This document shows positions 8,728 through 16,969 of a stretch of DNA of 64,000 bases, one piece after another. A program made the position numbers and the translations under genes. The stretch is taken from assembly GCF_013167895.1 (NCBI RefSeq), contig NZ_BLWC01000001.1:6076001-6140000 (forward strand), written 5' to 3'. How positions within the stretch are numbered: the stretch's first letter is position 1; each line of letters opens with the position of its first letter. The DNA comes from Streptomyces fulvorobeus. GTDB taxonomy: Bacteria; Actinomycetota; Actinomycetes; Streptomycetales; Streptomycetaceae. A model generated the notes under the pieces. It did no database searches. It was not told the origin of the DNA and saw nothing but the letters and a program-made list of their open reading frames with translations.

Positions 8728-10323
8728 TCACATCGCGGCGCCGAACTTCTGCGTCCACACGGGGCCCGCGGAGGTGTCCCGCACGCCCACACCGATCTCC
8801 TCGAACGAGCAGTTCAGTATGTTCGCGCGGTGCCCCGGGCTCTTCATCCAGGAGTCCATCACGTCCGCCGCGGTGCGCTGGCCCTTCGCGATGTTCTCTC
8901 CGTACGTGCTCCAGCGGTACCCGGCCGCGGTGATGCGGTCGCCCGGGTCCGAACCGTCCGGGGCGGTGTGCGAGAAGTAGTCGCGGGCCGCCATGTCGGC
9001 GGAGTGCCCTGCGGCGGCCGTCGCGAGCCGCTGGTTGCTCCGTACCGCTCCGCATCCCTCTTTCGCACGCTCCGAGTTGACGAGAGCGGTGACCTGTTCG
9101 GGCACGCCGGACGGGGCGGGCCGCACGGTGCCGGGCGGCGCGGGGCGGGGGGACGGCGGGGACGGCTTGCGCGTGCTCGGCGCGGGCGCGGGCGTGGGGG
9201 AGGCGCTCGGCGTTCTGGACGCGCTGGGCGACGGCGATGGCGAAGGTGAGGCCGAGGTGGAGGAGGAGGGCGAGGCGGACGGTGACGGGCGGGCGGGTGT
9301 CGAGGCGCTGGGCAGGGCTGCGCGTGCGGCGGCCGTCGCGGGCTTCTCGTCCTCGGCCTCCTCCACCCGGCTCTCCTCGTCCGCGTACAGGTGCACCGCT
9401 CCACCACCCGCGCCCAGGACGGCGACGGCGGCCAGTGCGGCCAGGACCGTGCCGCGCCGTCGCCGCCGGACCATGCTGCGTCTGCGCTCCGCGCGGCCCG
9501 GCCGGCCGGCCTGCGTCGCGTCGGCGGCGAGTACCGGATCGGGTGCCGTGCCGCCGGCGGACACCGCCATGGGCACCAGCGCCACTCCCACCAGCAGCCC
9601 TTCCGCCGGTACGAGACCGACCCGGTGCCCAGCGCACACCGAGCAGTCACGGGCATGGCCGGCCATCCGCTTGCGCCAGAGAGGGGAGGGAACCCCGTCC
9701 CACCCGGCGGCCAGCGACTCCAGCAGGACGCAGCGCGGCTCGGCCGCCAGCGCCCGGACCACCAGCCTGGCCGTCTCCAGCTGGGCCTTCATCCGCTGGA
9801 CCCGCACCGCCGTGTGCTCGGGGGACAGTTCGAGCGCGAGCGCCACCTCGGACCTGGACAGCTGCCCGGCCGTCTCCAGCCACCACAGCGACAGCAGAGC
9901 GCCGTCGCCCTCGTCGAGCCATCGGGTGGCCTCGGCCACCTCCCGGCGCTGGCCGGAGAGCCCGAGCCGGATGATGGTCAGACCGACGAAGTCCGCGGCG
10001 GGGTCGGCCACGTCATGGGCGTCGTCCAGACCGACCGTTGGTATGTGCTCGGGCCGGCGCTCCCGCCAGTGCCCTCGTATCTCGTTCATGGTGATCGCCA
10101 CGAGCCAGGAGCGGAAGCTGTCGGGCGTACGCAGTGAGGGCAGCGCGCGGAGCACCCGCAGCACGCTCTCCTGGACGACGTCGTCGACGTCGGCGTGCCC
10201 GTTGAGCGCGCGGCCGACGATGTTGTAGATCAGCGGCAGATACGCGGTGACGAGCCGGTCCTGTGCCTGCTCGTCGCCGGCCTGCGCGGCCCTGATCAAC
10301 GCCGTCTCGTGTGCCTCGCCCAT
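8728..10323 (-). CDS. ECF-like sigma factor fused to zinc anti-sigma motif, TM helix and CAP domain
   Basis: The 531-residue protein combines four modules. Residues 9-87 are sigma region 2 (DVDDVVQESVLRVLRALPSL, then FRSWLVAITMNEIR). Residues 140-190 resemble sigma region 4 with an HTH (SRSEVALALELSPEHTAVRV). Residues 223-230 read HARDCSVC, the H-x3-C-x2-C pattern of zinc-binding anti-sigma factors. A membrane helix spans about 291-310 (GTVLAALAAVAVLGAGGGAV). A Pro/Ser-rich stretch (about 340-407) then leads to a CAP/SCP domain (408-531) with the usual HTAPDGSDPGDRI, YGENIA and SPGHRANIL elements. The layout places the CAP domain outside the cell and the sigma domains inside, so it may be a membrane-held sigma factor that is released or switched by an external signal. 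That mechanism is inferred. The start at 10323 begins the sigma domain; an in-frame extension to 10425 looks non-coding. Confidence 0.85.
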   Translation of the reverse strand: MGEAHETALIRAAQAGDEQAQDRLVTAYLPLIYNIVGRALNGHADVDDVVQESVLRVLRALPSLRTPDSFRSWLVAITMNEIRGHWRERRPEHIPTVGLDDAHDVADPAADFVGLTIIRLGLSGQRREVAEATRWLDEGDGALLSLWWLETAGQLSRSEVALALELSPEHTAVRVQRMKAQLETARLVVRALAAEPRCVLLESLAAGWDGVPSPLWRKRMAGHARDCSVCAGHRVGLVPAEGLLVGVALVPMAVSAGGTAPDPVLAADATQAGRPGRAERRRSMVRRRRRGTVLAALAAVAVLGAGGGAVHLYADEESRVEEAEDEKPATAAARAALPSASTPARPSPSASPSSSTSASPSPSPSPSASRTPSASPTPAPAPSTRKPSPPSPRPAPPGTVRPAPSGVPEQVTALVNSERAKEGCGAVRSNQRLATAAAGHSADMAARDYFSHTAPDGSDPGDRITAAGYRWSTYGENIAKGQRTAADVMDSWMKSPGHRANILNCSFEEIGVGVRDTSAGPVWTQKFGAAM

Positions 10324-10419
10324 GCTGTGCTCACTCTTCCGGAGTCCTGTTTCGTCGCGTCCCACACCAGGGAGATGCCGTGGGGCGGGGAAGATAACAA
10401 GAATTCCGCCGCGGACCCA

Positions 10420-10470
10420 CACCACGCCGGATTCCGGCGGGCGCGGAGCCCGCCGGAATCCGGCGTGGTG
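10420..10470. terminator. Perfect 23-bp inverted repeat
   Basis: Arms 10420-10442 and 10448-10470 are perfect complements with the 5-base loop GCGGA. A second small hairpin (10471-10485) follows at once. The pair lies between the stop of the MT0933-type gene (10523) and the start of the sigma/CAP gene (10323), and most likely terminates the former. Confidence 0.65.
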
Positions 10471-10522
10471 ACGGGCGGAGCCCGTCCCGGGGAGCCTCCT
10501 CGGCCGCCCGGGACGGGGCGCG

Positions 10523-10726
10523 TCACATCCCCGGCGGGGGCGGGGGAGTGCCCTGGTCGCGGTCGGTGCCGAACTGCTGCCTGAGCTTGTCCTGAGCGGT
10601 GTCGACCTGGCCCCGGTACTTGCCCTGCGTACGGTCGTCGATCATGTCGCCGGCCTTGTCGACGCCCTTCGAGGTCTGGTCCTCATGGCCCTTGAGCATC
10701 TTCTTGATCTTGTCCATAGCGGACAT
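10523..10726 (-). CDS. MT0933-type antitoxin-like small protein
   Basis: The 67-residue protein begins MSAMDKIKKMLKGHEDQTS and continues KGVDKAGDMIDDRTQGKYRG, the amphipathic Lys/Asp-rich pattern of the MT0933/Rv0909 antitoxin family, which is also close to CsbD-like stress proteins. It ends in a PPPPPGM tail. AGGAGG sits 8 bases before the ATG at 10726, an excellent site. No toxin gene is adjacent, so a toxin-antitoxin role is doubtful; a stress-related role fits the solitary setting equally well. Confidence 0.8.
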   Translation of the reverse strand: MSAMDKIKKMLKGHEDQTSKGVDKAGDMIDDRTQGKYRGQVDTAQDKLRQQFGTDRDQGTPPPPPGM

Positions 10727-10875
10727 GGATGATCCTCCTGGAGTCGGCACCTGTACCCCTCCAGAGTCACCCCGCCCCGTGGCGTCCGCATCCGGACCGA
10801 CTCGACGAGCCCGGCAGGAAGTGTGAAGGACGCCACCGTGGGCACATACCGGTTAACCAGGAGGGGGTGGTGGCC

Positions 10876-10971
10876 ATGGGCCGCATCCAGATCGTTCGTC
10901 GTCCCGCGCCGCCCACAGGACCGCCGCCGCTCGACCTGCGCACGCCGTCAGGCCGCCCGCTCCCGTACTGA
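10876..10971 (+). CDS. Possible 31-residue small protein
   Basis: A short frame, MGRIQIVRRPAPP then GRPLPY, follows an AGGAGGGGG run at about 10859-10867. It is Pro/Arg-rich and has no known family. It is divergent from the MT0933-type gene and convergent with the MASE1 gene. The strong ribosome binding site is the only real support. Confidence 0.3.
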   Translation: MGRIQIVRRPAPPTGPPPLDLRTPSGRPLPY

Positions 10972-11001
10972 ACGGGCCGGCCCTTCCCGTACGCGACGAG
11001 G

Positions 11002-12006
11002 TCACCCGACCTCGTCGCGCGGTCCGGTGCCGGTGCCCGGCCGGGGGACCGGGGGGAGGGGCGCCAGCTGCTCCACCAGAGCGGCGAGCTCCTCGCAGGC
11101 CAGCTCCGTCTCACGCCGGATGTTCTGGTGCTCGGTGACGATCGCGGCCAGAAGCAGCGCCGTGAGCGCCACACAGCCGTTGAGGATGGCGAGGTTCACC
11201 ATGACCTCCAGCACGCTGTGATCCTCGAAGGGACCCGCGCCGTCCCGTCCGCCGACGACCGCGAACACGGAGACAAGCAACGCGCACGGGGCGCTCCCGG
11301 GCAGCTGGAAACGGAGCGCGGCCCAGATGATGACCGGGAACACCAGGTAGATCATGGAGAACGGGCCCCGGGTCGCCACCGCCGTCGCCGTCACCGCGAT
11401 GACCGCCAGCAACACCGCTTCCGCCCACCGGCCGGTCGGCCGGGTCGGCCGCGCCCTGCGCAGGACGAGCAGGACCGGTGTGACCACGAGAACGCCCATC
11501 GCGTCCCCCACCCACCAGGCCGACCACACCAGCCAGAACCGGCTCAGCGGAAGTTTGTCACTGAGCATGAGTGCCCCCGCGCCCACGGTCGCGCTGATGA
11601 GCATCCCCAGCAGCGCGCCCAGGAAGACGAGCGCGACACCGTCCCGCAGACGGTCCAGCTCGACACGGAAGCCGATCCTGCGCAGTGCAAGGAAGGAGAA
11701 CAGGGGCGCCAGGGTGTTGCCCGCGGCGATCCCCGCCCCGTACAGGGAGAGCGATCCGCTCATCTCCACGATGGTGAGCAGGGCGCCGAGTGCGATGGCG
11801 GGCCAGATCCTGATACCGAGACAGAGCAGCGCCCCCAGCGCGATGCCTGTGGGCGGCCAGAGCGGAGTGACGACGGAGCCGTGCACCGCCATCTCCTGGA
11901 GGAGGCCGAGCTGCGCGGACGCGTAGTAGGCGGCGGCGACGCCGAGCGTCTGCAGAACGGCAACGGCCCGGCGTCTCGTTTCCTTGCTACGGATCACGGA
12001 TCTCAT
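11002..12006 (-). CDS. MASE1-domain integral membrane protein
   Basis: The 334-residue product carries about eight hydrophobic segments over residues 12-300. The signature VVTPLWPPTGIALGALLCLG near 40-60, RIWPAIALGAL and the WVGDAMGVLVVTP loop identify a MASE1 sensor. A short Glu-rich helix (RRETELACEELAALVEQLAP) follows the last membrane helix, and no GGDEF, kinase or phosphatase domain is attached. MASE1 normally sits at the N-terminus of a signalling protein. Here the PP2C phosphatase gene lies 53 bases upstream on the same strand, so sensor and output may be split across two genes. Confidence 0.8.
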   Translation of the reverse strand: MRSVIRSKETRRRAVAVLQTLGVAAAYYASAQLGLLQEMAVHGSVVTPLWPPTGIALGALLCLGIRIWPAIALGALLTIVEMSGSLSLYGAGIAAGNTLAPLFSFLALRRIGFRVELDRLRDGVALVFLGALLGMLISATVGAGALMLSDKLPLSRFWLVWSAWWVGDAMGVLVVTPVLLVLRRARPTRPTGRWAEAVLLAVIAVTATAVATRGPFSMIYLVFPVIIWAALRFQLPGSAPCALLVSVFAVVGGRDGAGPFEDHSVLEVMVNLAILNGCVALTALLLAAIVTEHQNIRRETELACEELAALVEQLAPLPPVPRPGTGTGPRDEVG

Positions 12007-12059
12007 CAGACACCGGCGGCCACTCCGTACGGCCGTGACACGCTTCGCCGGCCCCCGCG

Positions 12060-12893
12060 TCACTTCCGCGATCGGAGCGCGGCCTCGTGCCGCAGGACGA
12101 GGACGGCGGCGTCGTCCTCGTGGCCGGTGAGCGCCGCCGCCGCCAGGATCTCGTCCGCGAGTTCTTCGGCCGAGGCCCCCACATGGGCGCTGACGATGCC
12201 GCGCACCCGGTCCAGCCCCTCCTCGATCCGCAAGGACGGGCCCTCGACCACGCCATCGGTGAGCAGGACGAAAGCGCCTGCCGCGTCGAGCGCGTGCCGG
12301 GTCACCGGATACCGTTCGTGCGCCGCGATACCGAGGGGCATGCCACCCTCGTCGGTGGTGATGCCGGTCCGCCCGTCCTCGGTGGCCCACACACACGCCA
12401 CATGACCGGCCCGCGCGCTGTGGAGTTCCCAGGTCGAGGGGTCGAGGCGGAAGAACGTACAGGTGGCGAAGAGCGTCGACCCCACCGACACGAGCAGGTC
12501 GTTCGTGCGGCCCATGACCTCGCCCGGATCGGGCTCCGTGCCGGCGATGGCGCGCATGCCGATGCGGATCTGCCCCATGAAGGCGGCGGCCTCCACATCG
12601 TGGCCCTGGACGTCACCGATGGCGAAACCGAGCGAGCCGTCCGGCAGGACGAACCCGTCGTACCAGTCGCCGCCGATGTCCAGCCCGTGGTGCGCCGGGG
12701 TGTACCGGGCGGCGGTCTGGAGGCCGGGAAGGGTGGGCAGCGAGGCAGGAAGCATCCCGCGCTGAAGTGCCTGTGCCAGCTCCACCCGGGCTCGGTGCAG
12801 CTCCACTTCCTGCCGGGCACGCGCCGTCAGGTGGTGGAGCGTGGTGAGCAGCTCCTCGGCGCTCGCTGAGCGGGGGTTCCGACGCCGGTTCAT
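12060..12893 (-). CDS. SpoIIE/RsbU-type PP2C serine phosphatase
   Basis: A short coiled-coil-like lead (SAEELLTTLHHLTARARQEV) precedes a PP2C (SpoIIE) domain over about residues 45-270. The hallmarks are ALQRGMLPASLP, DIGGDWYDGF (first metal Asp), FAIGDVQGHDVEAAAFM, LLTDGVVEG and GHEDDAAVLVLR (last metal Asp). Such enzymes dephosphorylate anti-sigma-factor antagonists. The adjacent MASE1 gene may supply its sensory input. No STAS or RsbW-like gene is adjacent here, so its target is unknown. The start is the ATG at 12893 with AGCGGAG upstream. Confidence 0.9.
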   Translation of the reverse strand: MNRRRNPRSASAEELLTTLHHLTARARQEVELHRARVELAQALQRGMLPASLPTLPGLQTAARYTPAHHGLDIGGDWYDGFVLPDGSLGFAIGDVQGHDVEAAAFMGQIRIGMRAIAGTEPDPGEVMGRTNDLLVSVGSTLFATCTFFRLDPSTWELHSARAGHVACVWATEDGRTGITTDEGGMPLGIAAHERYPVTRHALDAAGAFVLLTDGVVEGPSLRIEEGLDRVRGIVSAHVGASAEELADEILAAAALTGHEDDAAVLVLRHEAALRSRK

Positions 12894-13020
12894 GGCCGCT
12901 CCGCTGTGCGTAAGTGCCTGAATCCTATTTCGGTGCGGGCGCTCGTGCGACCCCAGCCCGTGCCGAGCGGACGTTCGACCGGGCGGGTGGGCGGTGCGCG
13001 CCCGGCCCGTGGGCCATGAC

Positions 13021-14493
13021 TCAGGTGACGGGTACGGCTGGACCGCGCTCGACGTCGGTGGCCGGCTCCGCTGTCGCGGCGCCGAACCAGCTGGTCAGCG
13101 GGGTGAGCAGCTCCTGCTGGTCCTCACCGGCCCACACCACGTGGCCGTCCGGGCGCAGCAGTACCGCAGGTGCGTCCACCTCCTCGCTGACGTCCACGAC
13201 GTGGTCGACCCGGTCCGCCCAGCCCGCCACCGAGAGCCGGCCCGTCCGGTCGAGGAGCAGGCCGCGCCCGCTGTGCATCAGCTCGTAGAGGCGCCCGCGC
13301 CCCACCCGTACGTCCCGCATCCGCCGGCCGAGCAGGTCGTGGCCCTCGCCCACGTCGTAGCGGACCTCGACCGCGGTGATCATCCCGGTCACATACCGGT
13401 TCACCTCCTCGAAGTCCATCAGCTTCGCGAACAGCTCCCGCAGCGCGGTGGCACCCGGATCGGTGCCGAGCAGGGTGATCTGTGCCCGTGTGTTGTCCAG
13501 CACGCGGGCGCCCACCGGGTGACGTTCGGCGTGGTAACTGTCGAGCAGTCCCTTCGGCGCCCATCCGTGGACCTCGGCGGCGAGCTTCCAGCCGAGGTTG
13601 AACGCGTCCTGGACCCCGAGGTTGAGTCCCTGCCCGCCGGTCGGAGGGTGGATGTGCGCCGCGTCACCGGCCAGCAGCACGCGGCCGACCCGGTAGCGCT
13701 CGGCCTGCCGGGTGGCGTCGCCGAACCGGGACAGCCAGCGCGGCGAGTGCGCGCCGAAGTCGGTGCCCGCCCAGGCCCGCAGCTGCCGTCTGAACTCCTC
13801 CAGGGTCGGCGCGGTCGCACGGTCCTCGGCGACGCCGTCGGCCGGCACGACGATGCGGTGCCTGCCGTCCTCCAACGGGGCTACGCCGAAACGGAGTTGG
13901 GTTTTGCGCACTTCCGCGACGACGGCGGCGACCGTGGCCGGGTCCGCGGTGATCTCCAAGTCCCCGAGGAGGGTCTCGACCCTGGCGGGTTCGCCGGGGA
14001 AGCCGACACCGAGCAGCTTGCGCACCACGCTGCGCCCGCCGTCGCAGCCGACGAGGTAGCGCGAGCGCAGTCGGGCGCCGTCCACCAGCTCGGCCGTGAC
14101 GCCGTGTTCGTCCTGGCTGAGTCCGGCCAGTTCGCGGCCGCGCCGGATCTCGGCGCCGAGTTCGATGGCACGCTCGTCGAGCAGCCGCTCCGTGACCGGC
14201 TGCGGGGTGGCGACCCCGTACGGGTGAGCCGTGTCCAACCGGTCGGGCCACGGCTTCATGATGCCGCCGAACATGCCGCCGACCTGGAACTTCTCGCTGA
14301 CCGCGAGGAACCTGTCGAGCAGGCCGCGCTGGTCCATGATCTCGACGCTGCGCGCGTGCAGTCCCTGCCCACGGGACTGCTCGGTCGGTTCGGCGAGCTT
14401 CTCCAGCACGACCACGTGCACTCCGTGCAGCCGCAGCTCGCCTGCCAGCATCAAGCCGGTCGGTCCGCCGCCGACCACGATCACGTCGATCAT
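13021..14493 (-). CDS. rox: FAD-dependent monooxygenase, Rox-like (rifamycin-inactivating)
   Basis: The 490-residue protein is a class A flavin monooxygenase of the PheA/TfdB type. VIVVGGGPTGLMLAGELRLH (4-23) binds the ADP part of FAD, YLVGCDGGRSVVRK is the DG motif, and VLLAGDAAHIHPPTGGQGLN is the GD motif that touches both FAD and NADPH. EKLAEPTEQSRGQGLHARS, PRWLSRFGDATRQAERYRV and the C-terminal GHVVWAGEDQQELLT recall the Rox rifamycin monooxygenase of Streptomyces venezuelae, which opens the rifamycin ansa ring. A near-palindrome 111 bases upstream matches the rifamycin-associated element. Together these favour rifamycin inactivation. Other aromatic substrates remain possible. Confidence 0.8.
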   Translation of the reverse strand: MIDVIVVGGGPTGLMLAGELRLHGVHVVVLEKLAEPTEQSRGQGLHARSVEIMDQRGLLDRFLAVSEKFQVGGMFGGIMKPWPDRLDTAHPYGVATPQPVTERLLDERAIELGAEIRRGRELAGLSQDEHGVTAELVDGARLRSRYLVGCDGGRSVVRKLLGVGFPGEPARVETLLGDLEITADPATVAAVVAEVRKTQLRFGVAPLEDGRHRIVVPADGVAEDRATAPTLEEFRRQLRAWAGTDFGAHSPRWLSRFGDATRQAERYRVGRVLLAGDAAHIHPPTGGQGLNLGVQDAFNLGWKLAAEVHGWAPKGLLDSYHAERHPVGARVLDNTRAQITLLGTDPGATALRELFAKLMDFEEVNRYVTGMITAVEVRYDVGEGHDLLGRRMRDVRVGRGRLYELMHSGRGLLLDRTGRLSVAGWADRVDHVVDVSEEVDAPAVLLRPDGHVVWAGEDQQELLTPLTSWFGAATAEPATDVERGPAVPVT

Positions 14494-14603
14494 CAGTGAG
14501 CCCTCTCATCGGGGAGCCGGATACGCGGGCGACGGCACACCTACGGTGTGCGTCCGCCATTTCCGCAGGTCCTGGCCTTGAGCGGTCATTCTGCGCGGTG
14601 ACC

Positions 14604-14623
14604 GGGGCCTTGCCGCAAGCCCC
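14604..14623 (-). promoter_or_regulatory. Rifamycin-associated element (RAE)-like palindrome
   Basis: The plus strand reads GGGGCCTTGCCGCAAGCCCC; the minus strand reads GGGGCTTGCGGCAAGGCCCC toward rox. This corresponds, from memory, to the conserved 19-bp inverted repeat known as RAE upstream of rifamycin-inactivation genes in actinomycetes. It lies 111 bases before the rox start. Its TTGCGG could serve as a -35 element, with CAGAAT about 19 bases further on as a weak -10. Confidence 0.75.
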
Positions 14624-15321
14624 CCGGTGGGCTATACCTTGAGGAGGGCAAGGAGTGCGTACTCCTTGCCTTCGTCGTTTCCCGCCGCGGCCGGCCCCGG
14701 GTGGGTGGCCGAGCGCAGGGCCGCGAGCCGGGTGGCCGTGATCGACGCCTCCGCGGCGCGACTGCGCCAGGTTGGCTGACAGGACCTCAGGACCGAACCG
14801 GAACGACCCGGTCGGCCGGGTGGCGAGGGCGGCCGGGCGCTGAGTGGTTCCGCGCCGTGGGACTCGTTGGGCCGGTCGGCCCAGGGTGGCAGCCTCGTTC
14901 GGGTGTGCGTCGGGTGGGAAGCGCAGCGGCGCTCTTGTTGCACGTAATGTGCATTAAGAGAGATTTGCCCGGATGGCGTAGTGCATGCGGTTCGTGTCGC
15001 GTGTTGTTCTCGCGCCTCCTGACCGGGGTGCTCCACTGGCGCCACCTGCACGTTTGTGTTCCACGCTCTCCAGGCGCCACGAACGGTGACGGCGGTGTGC
15101 GTGATGGTGAGGCGGTGCTCATGGTTTTCTTCGGCTCACGCATCCCATGCGTGGTGATGTGCGCGATCGGTGAGGGCAGCTGACGATACGTCAGGGCCCG
15201 GCCCCGTTCGGACGGCACGTCCGTCAGGTCGCCGGATCACCTTCCCCCACGTTGGACCCCTCCTCGAGCCGCGTGCCACGGGCCGGGGCTGAGGGTCCGC
15301 AGCCGAAAGGACCAGCTGTAG
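14624..15321. other. Gene-poor interval between rox and the DUF4331 operon
   Basis: I see no convincing gene here. A 10-bp perfect hairpin with a 4-base loop lies at 14647-14670, close to the RAE. A short minus-strand frame ends there (EGKEYALLALLKV) but has no family match. The last 20 bases hold GAAAGGACC, the ribosome binding site of the gene at 15322. The rest probably carries promoters for both directions. Confidence 0.5.
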
Positions 15322-16890
15322 ATGTCCCGTTCCAAGAGGCCCGGCAAGCGCATCGTCGATCAGTCGCTCCTCGTCCTGGGGACCGGCGCCCTGGCCACCG
15401 GTCTCGCGGTGCTCACCCTCGCACCGAGCACCAGCATGGCCTCCAGCCACCGGGAGGCTCCGCTGATCGCGGGGGACCCGCGGGCGGACAACACCGACGT
15501 GTACGCGTTCACCAGCCCCGATCGCAGCGACACGGTGACCCTGGTCGCGAACTGGATCCCCTTCGAAGAGCCCAACGGCGGTCCCAACTTCTACCCCTTC
15601 GCGGACGACGCCCGCTACACCGTCAAGATCGACAACACCGGGGACGGGCGGGCCGACCTCACCTACGCGTGGAAGTTCCGCAACCAGGTCCGCGACGCCG
15701 CCAACCAGTTCCTCTACAACACCGGACAGGTCACCTCCCTGAACGACCCGGACCTGAACTTCCGCCAGGTCTACGACCTCACGGTCACCGACACCCACGG
15801 CCGCACCCGCACGCTGCTGCGGGACGCGCCCGTCGCGCCGTCGCGCACAGGCCAGGCGTCGATGCCCAAGTACGGCAAGCTGCGCTCCCAGGCCGTGCTC
15901 GGCGTGCCGGGAGGCGGCAAGGCGTTCGCCGGCCAGACCGAGGACCCGTTCTTCGCCGACCTGCGCGTCTTCGACCTCCTGTACGGCGGCGACCTGAGCA
16001 AGCGCGGCCAGGACACCCTGGCCGGCTACAACGTCAACACGGTCGCCCTGCAGATCCCCAAGAAGCACCTCGCGCTCCGGGGCAACACCAGCCGCAACCC
16101 CGTCATCGGTATCTGGTCCACCACCGAGCGCCGCGGCGCGGACGTGCACAGCGGCCGGTCGCAGACCAGGACGAAGACGCAGGACGGCTACCGGCAGGTC
16201 TCGCGGCTCGGCAACCCCCTCGTCAACGAGGTCGTCGTACCGCTCCAGTTCAAGGACGCGTTCAACTCCATCTCACCCGACCAGGACCGCACCGTGCAGC
16301 CGGTGGTGGACAAGGTCTACGACCCGATCCTGCCCAAGCTCATCCAGAAGGTCTACGGCATTCCGGCGCCGGCCACCCCGCGTGACGACCTCGCCGAGAT
16401 CTACCTCACCGGCATCTGCAAGGCGTGCGGCCCGATCAAGGCGGACCTCAACGCGCACAGCCTCAACAAGGACGCCGACCGGCGGCAGATCGTCCCGGCC
16501 GAGGAACTGCGCCTCAACATGGCCGTGCCGCCCACCGGCAAGCCCAAGCGCCTCGGCGTACTCGCCGGTGACCTGGCCGGATTCCCCAACGGCCGCCGCC
16601 TGGCCGACGACGTCATCGACATCTCCCTCCAGGCCGTCGAAGGAGCCGCCCGGACCGGCAAGCTCGTCCCGGCCCTGGCCGAGGGTGACAAGGTCAACGC
16701 CAACGAGGTCCGGTTCGGCACGTCGTTCCCCTACCTGGCCCTTCCGCACACCAAGAACGTCAACCGCTCCGGCGGCGGCGTACAGCAGTCCTCGCTGAAG
16801 CCCGCCCAGGCATCCGCCTTCGGTGCGGCGGGCGCGCTGCTGCTCGGTGTCGGCGGCTACCGCGTCTGGCGCCGCCGCGCCACCTCCTGA
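15322..16890 (+). CDS. DUF4331 exported, membrane-anchored protein
   Basis: The 522-residue protein has an N-terminal signal or anchor (VLGTGALATGLAVLTLAPS, about 19-37). It continues with SSHREAPLIAGDPRADNTDV and NWIPFEEPNGGPNFYPF, the start of the DUF4331 domain, which fills most of the chain. A final hydrophobic helix (SAFGAAGALLLGVGGYRVW) and the basic tail RRRATS anchor the C-terminus. DUF4331 proteins have no settled function. It is the first gene of a same-strand run with a TPR protein and a NicO metal transporter, suggesting a shared envelope process, perhaps metal-related. GAAAGGACC precedes the ATG. Confidence 0.85.
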   Translation: MSRSKRPGKRIVDQSLLVLGTGALATGLAVLTLAPSTSMASSHREAPLIAGDPRADNTDVYAFTSPDRSDTVTLVANWIPFEEPNGGPNFYPFADDARYTVKIDNTGDGRADLTYAWKFRNQVRDAANQFLYNTGQVTSLNDPDLNFRQVYDLTVTDTHGRTRTLLRDAPVAPSRTGQASMPKYGKLRSQAVLGVPGGGKAFAGQTEDPFFADLRVFDLLYGGDLSKRGQDTLAGYNVNTVALQIPKKHLALRGNTSRNPVIGIWSTTERRGADVHSGRSQTRTKTQDGYRQVSRLGNPLVNEVVVPLQFKDAFNSISPDQDRTVQPVVDKVYDPILPKLIQKVYGIPAPATPRDDLAEIYLTGICKACGPIKADLNAHSLNKDADRRQIVPAEELRLNMAVPPTGKPKRLGVLAGDLAGFPNGRRLADDVIDISLQAVEGAARTGKLVPALAEGDKVNANEVRFGTSFPYLALPHTKNVNRSGGGVQQSSLKPAQASAFGAAGALLLGVGGYRVWRRRATS

Positions 16891-16969
16891 CCCAGGGGTC
16901 CTGGTGGGCACGGCGACGGCCGCGCCCACCAGGACCGCGCCCGTCCGCCCCCGCACGACCGGAGGACCC

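Noticed and set aside
10523..10726. Toxin-antitoxin operon
   Set aside because: Only the MT0933-like antitoxin-type protein is present; no toxin gene is adjacent on either side.
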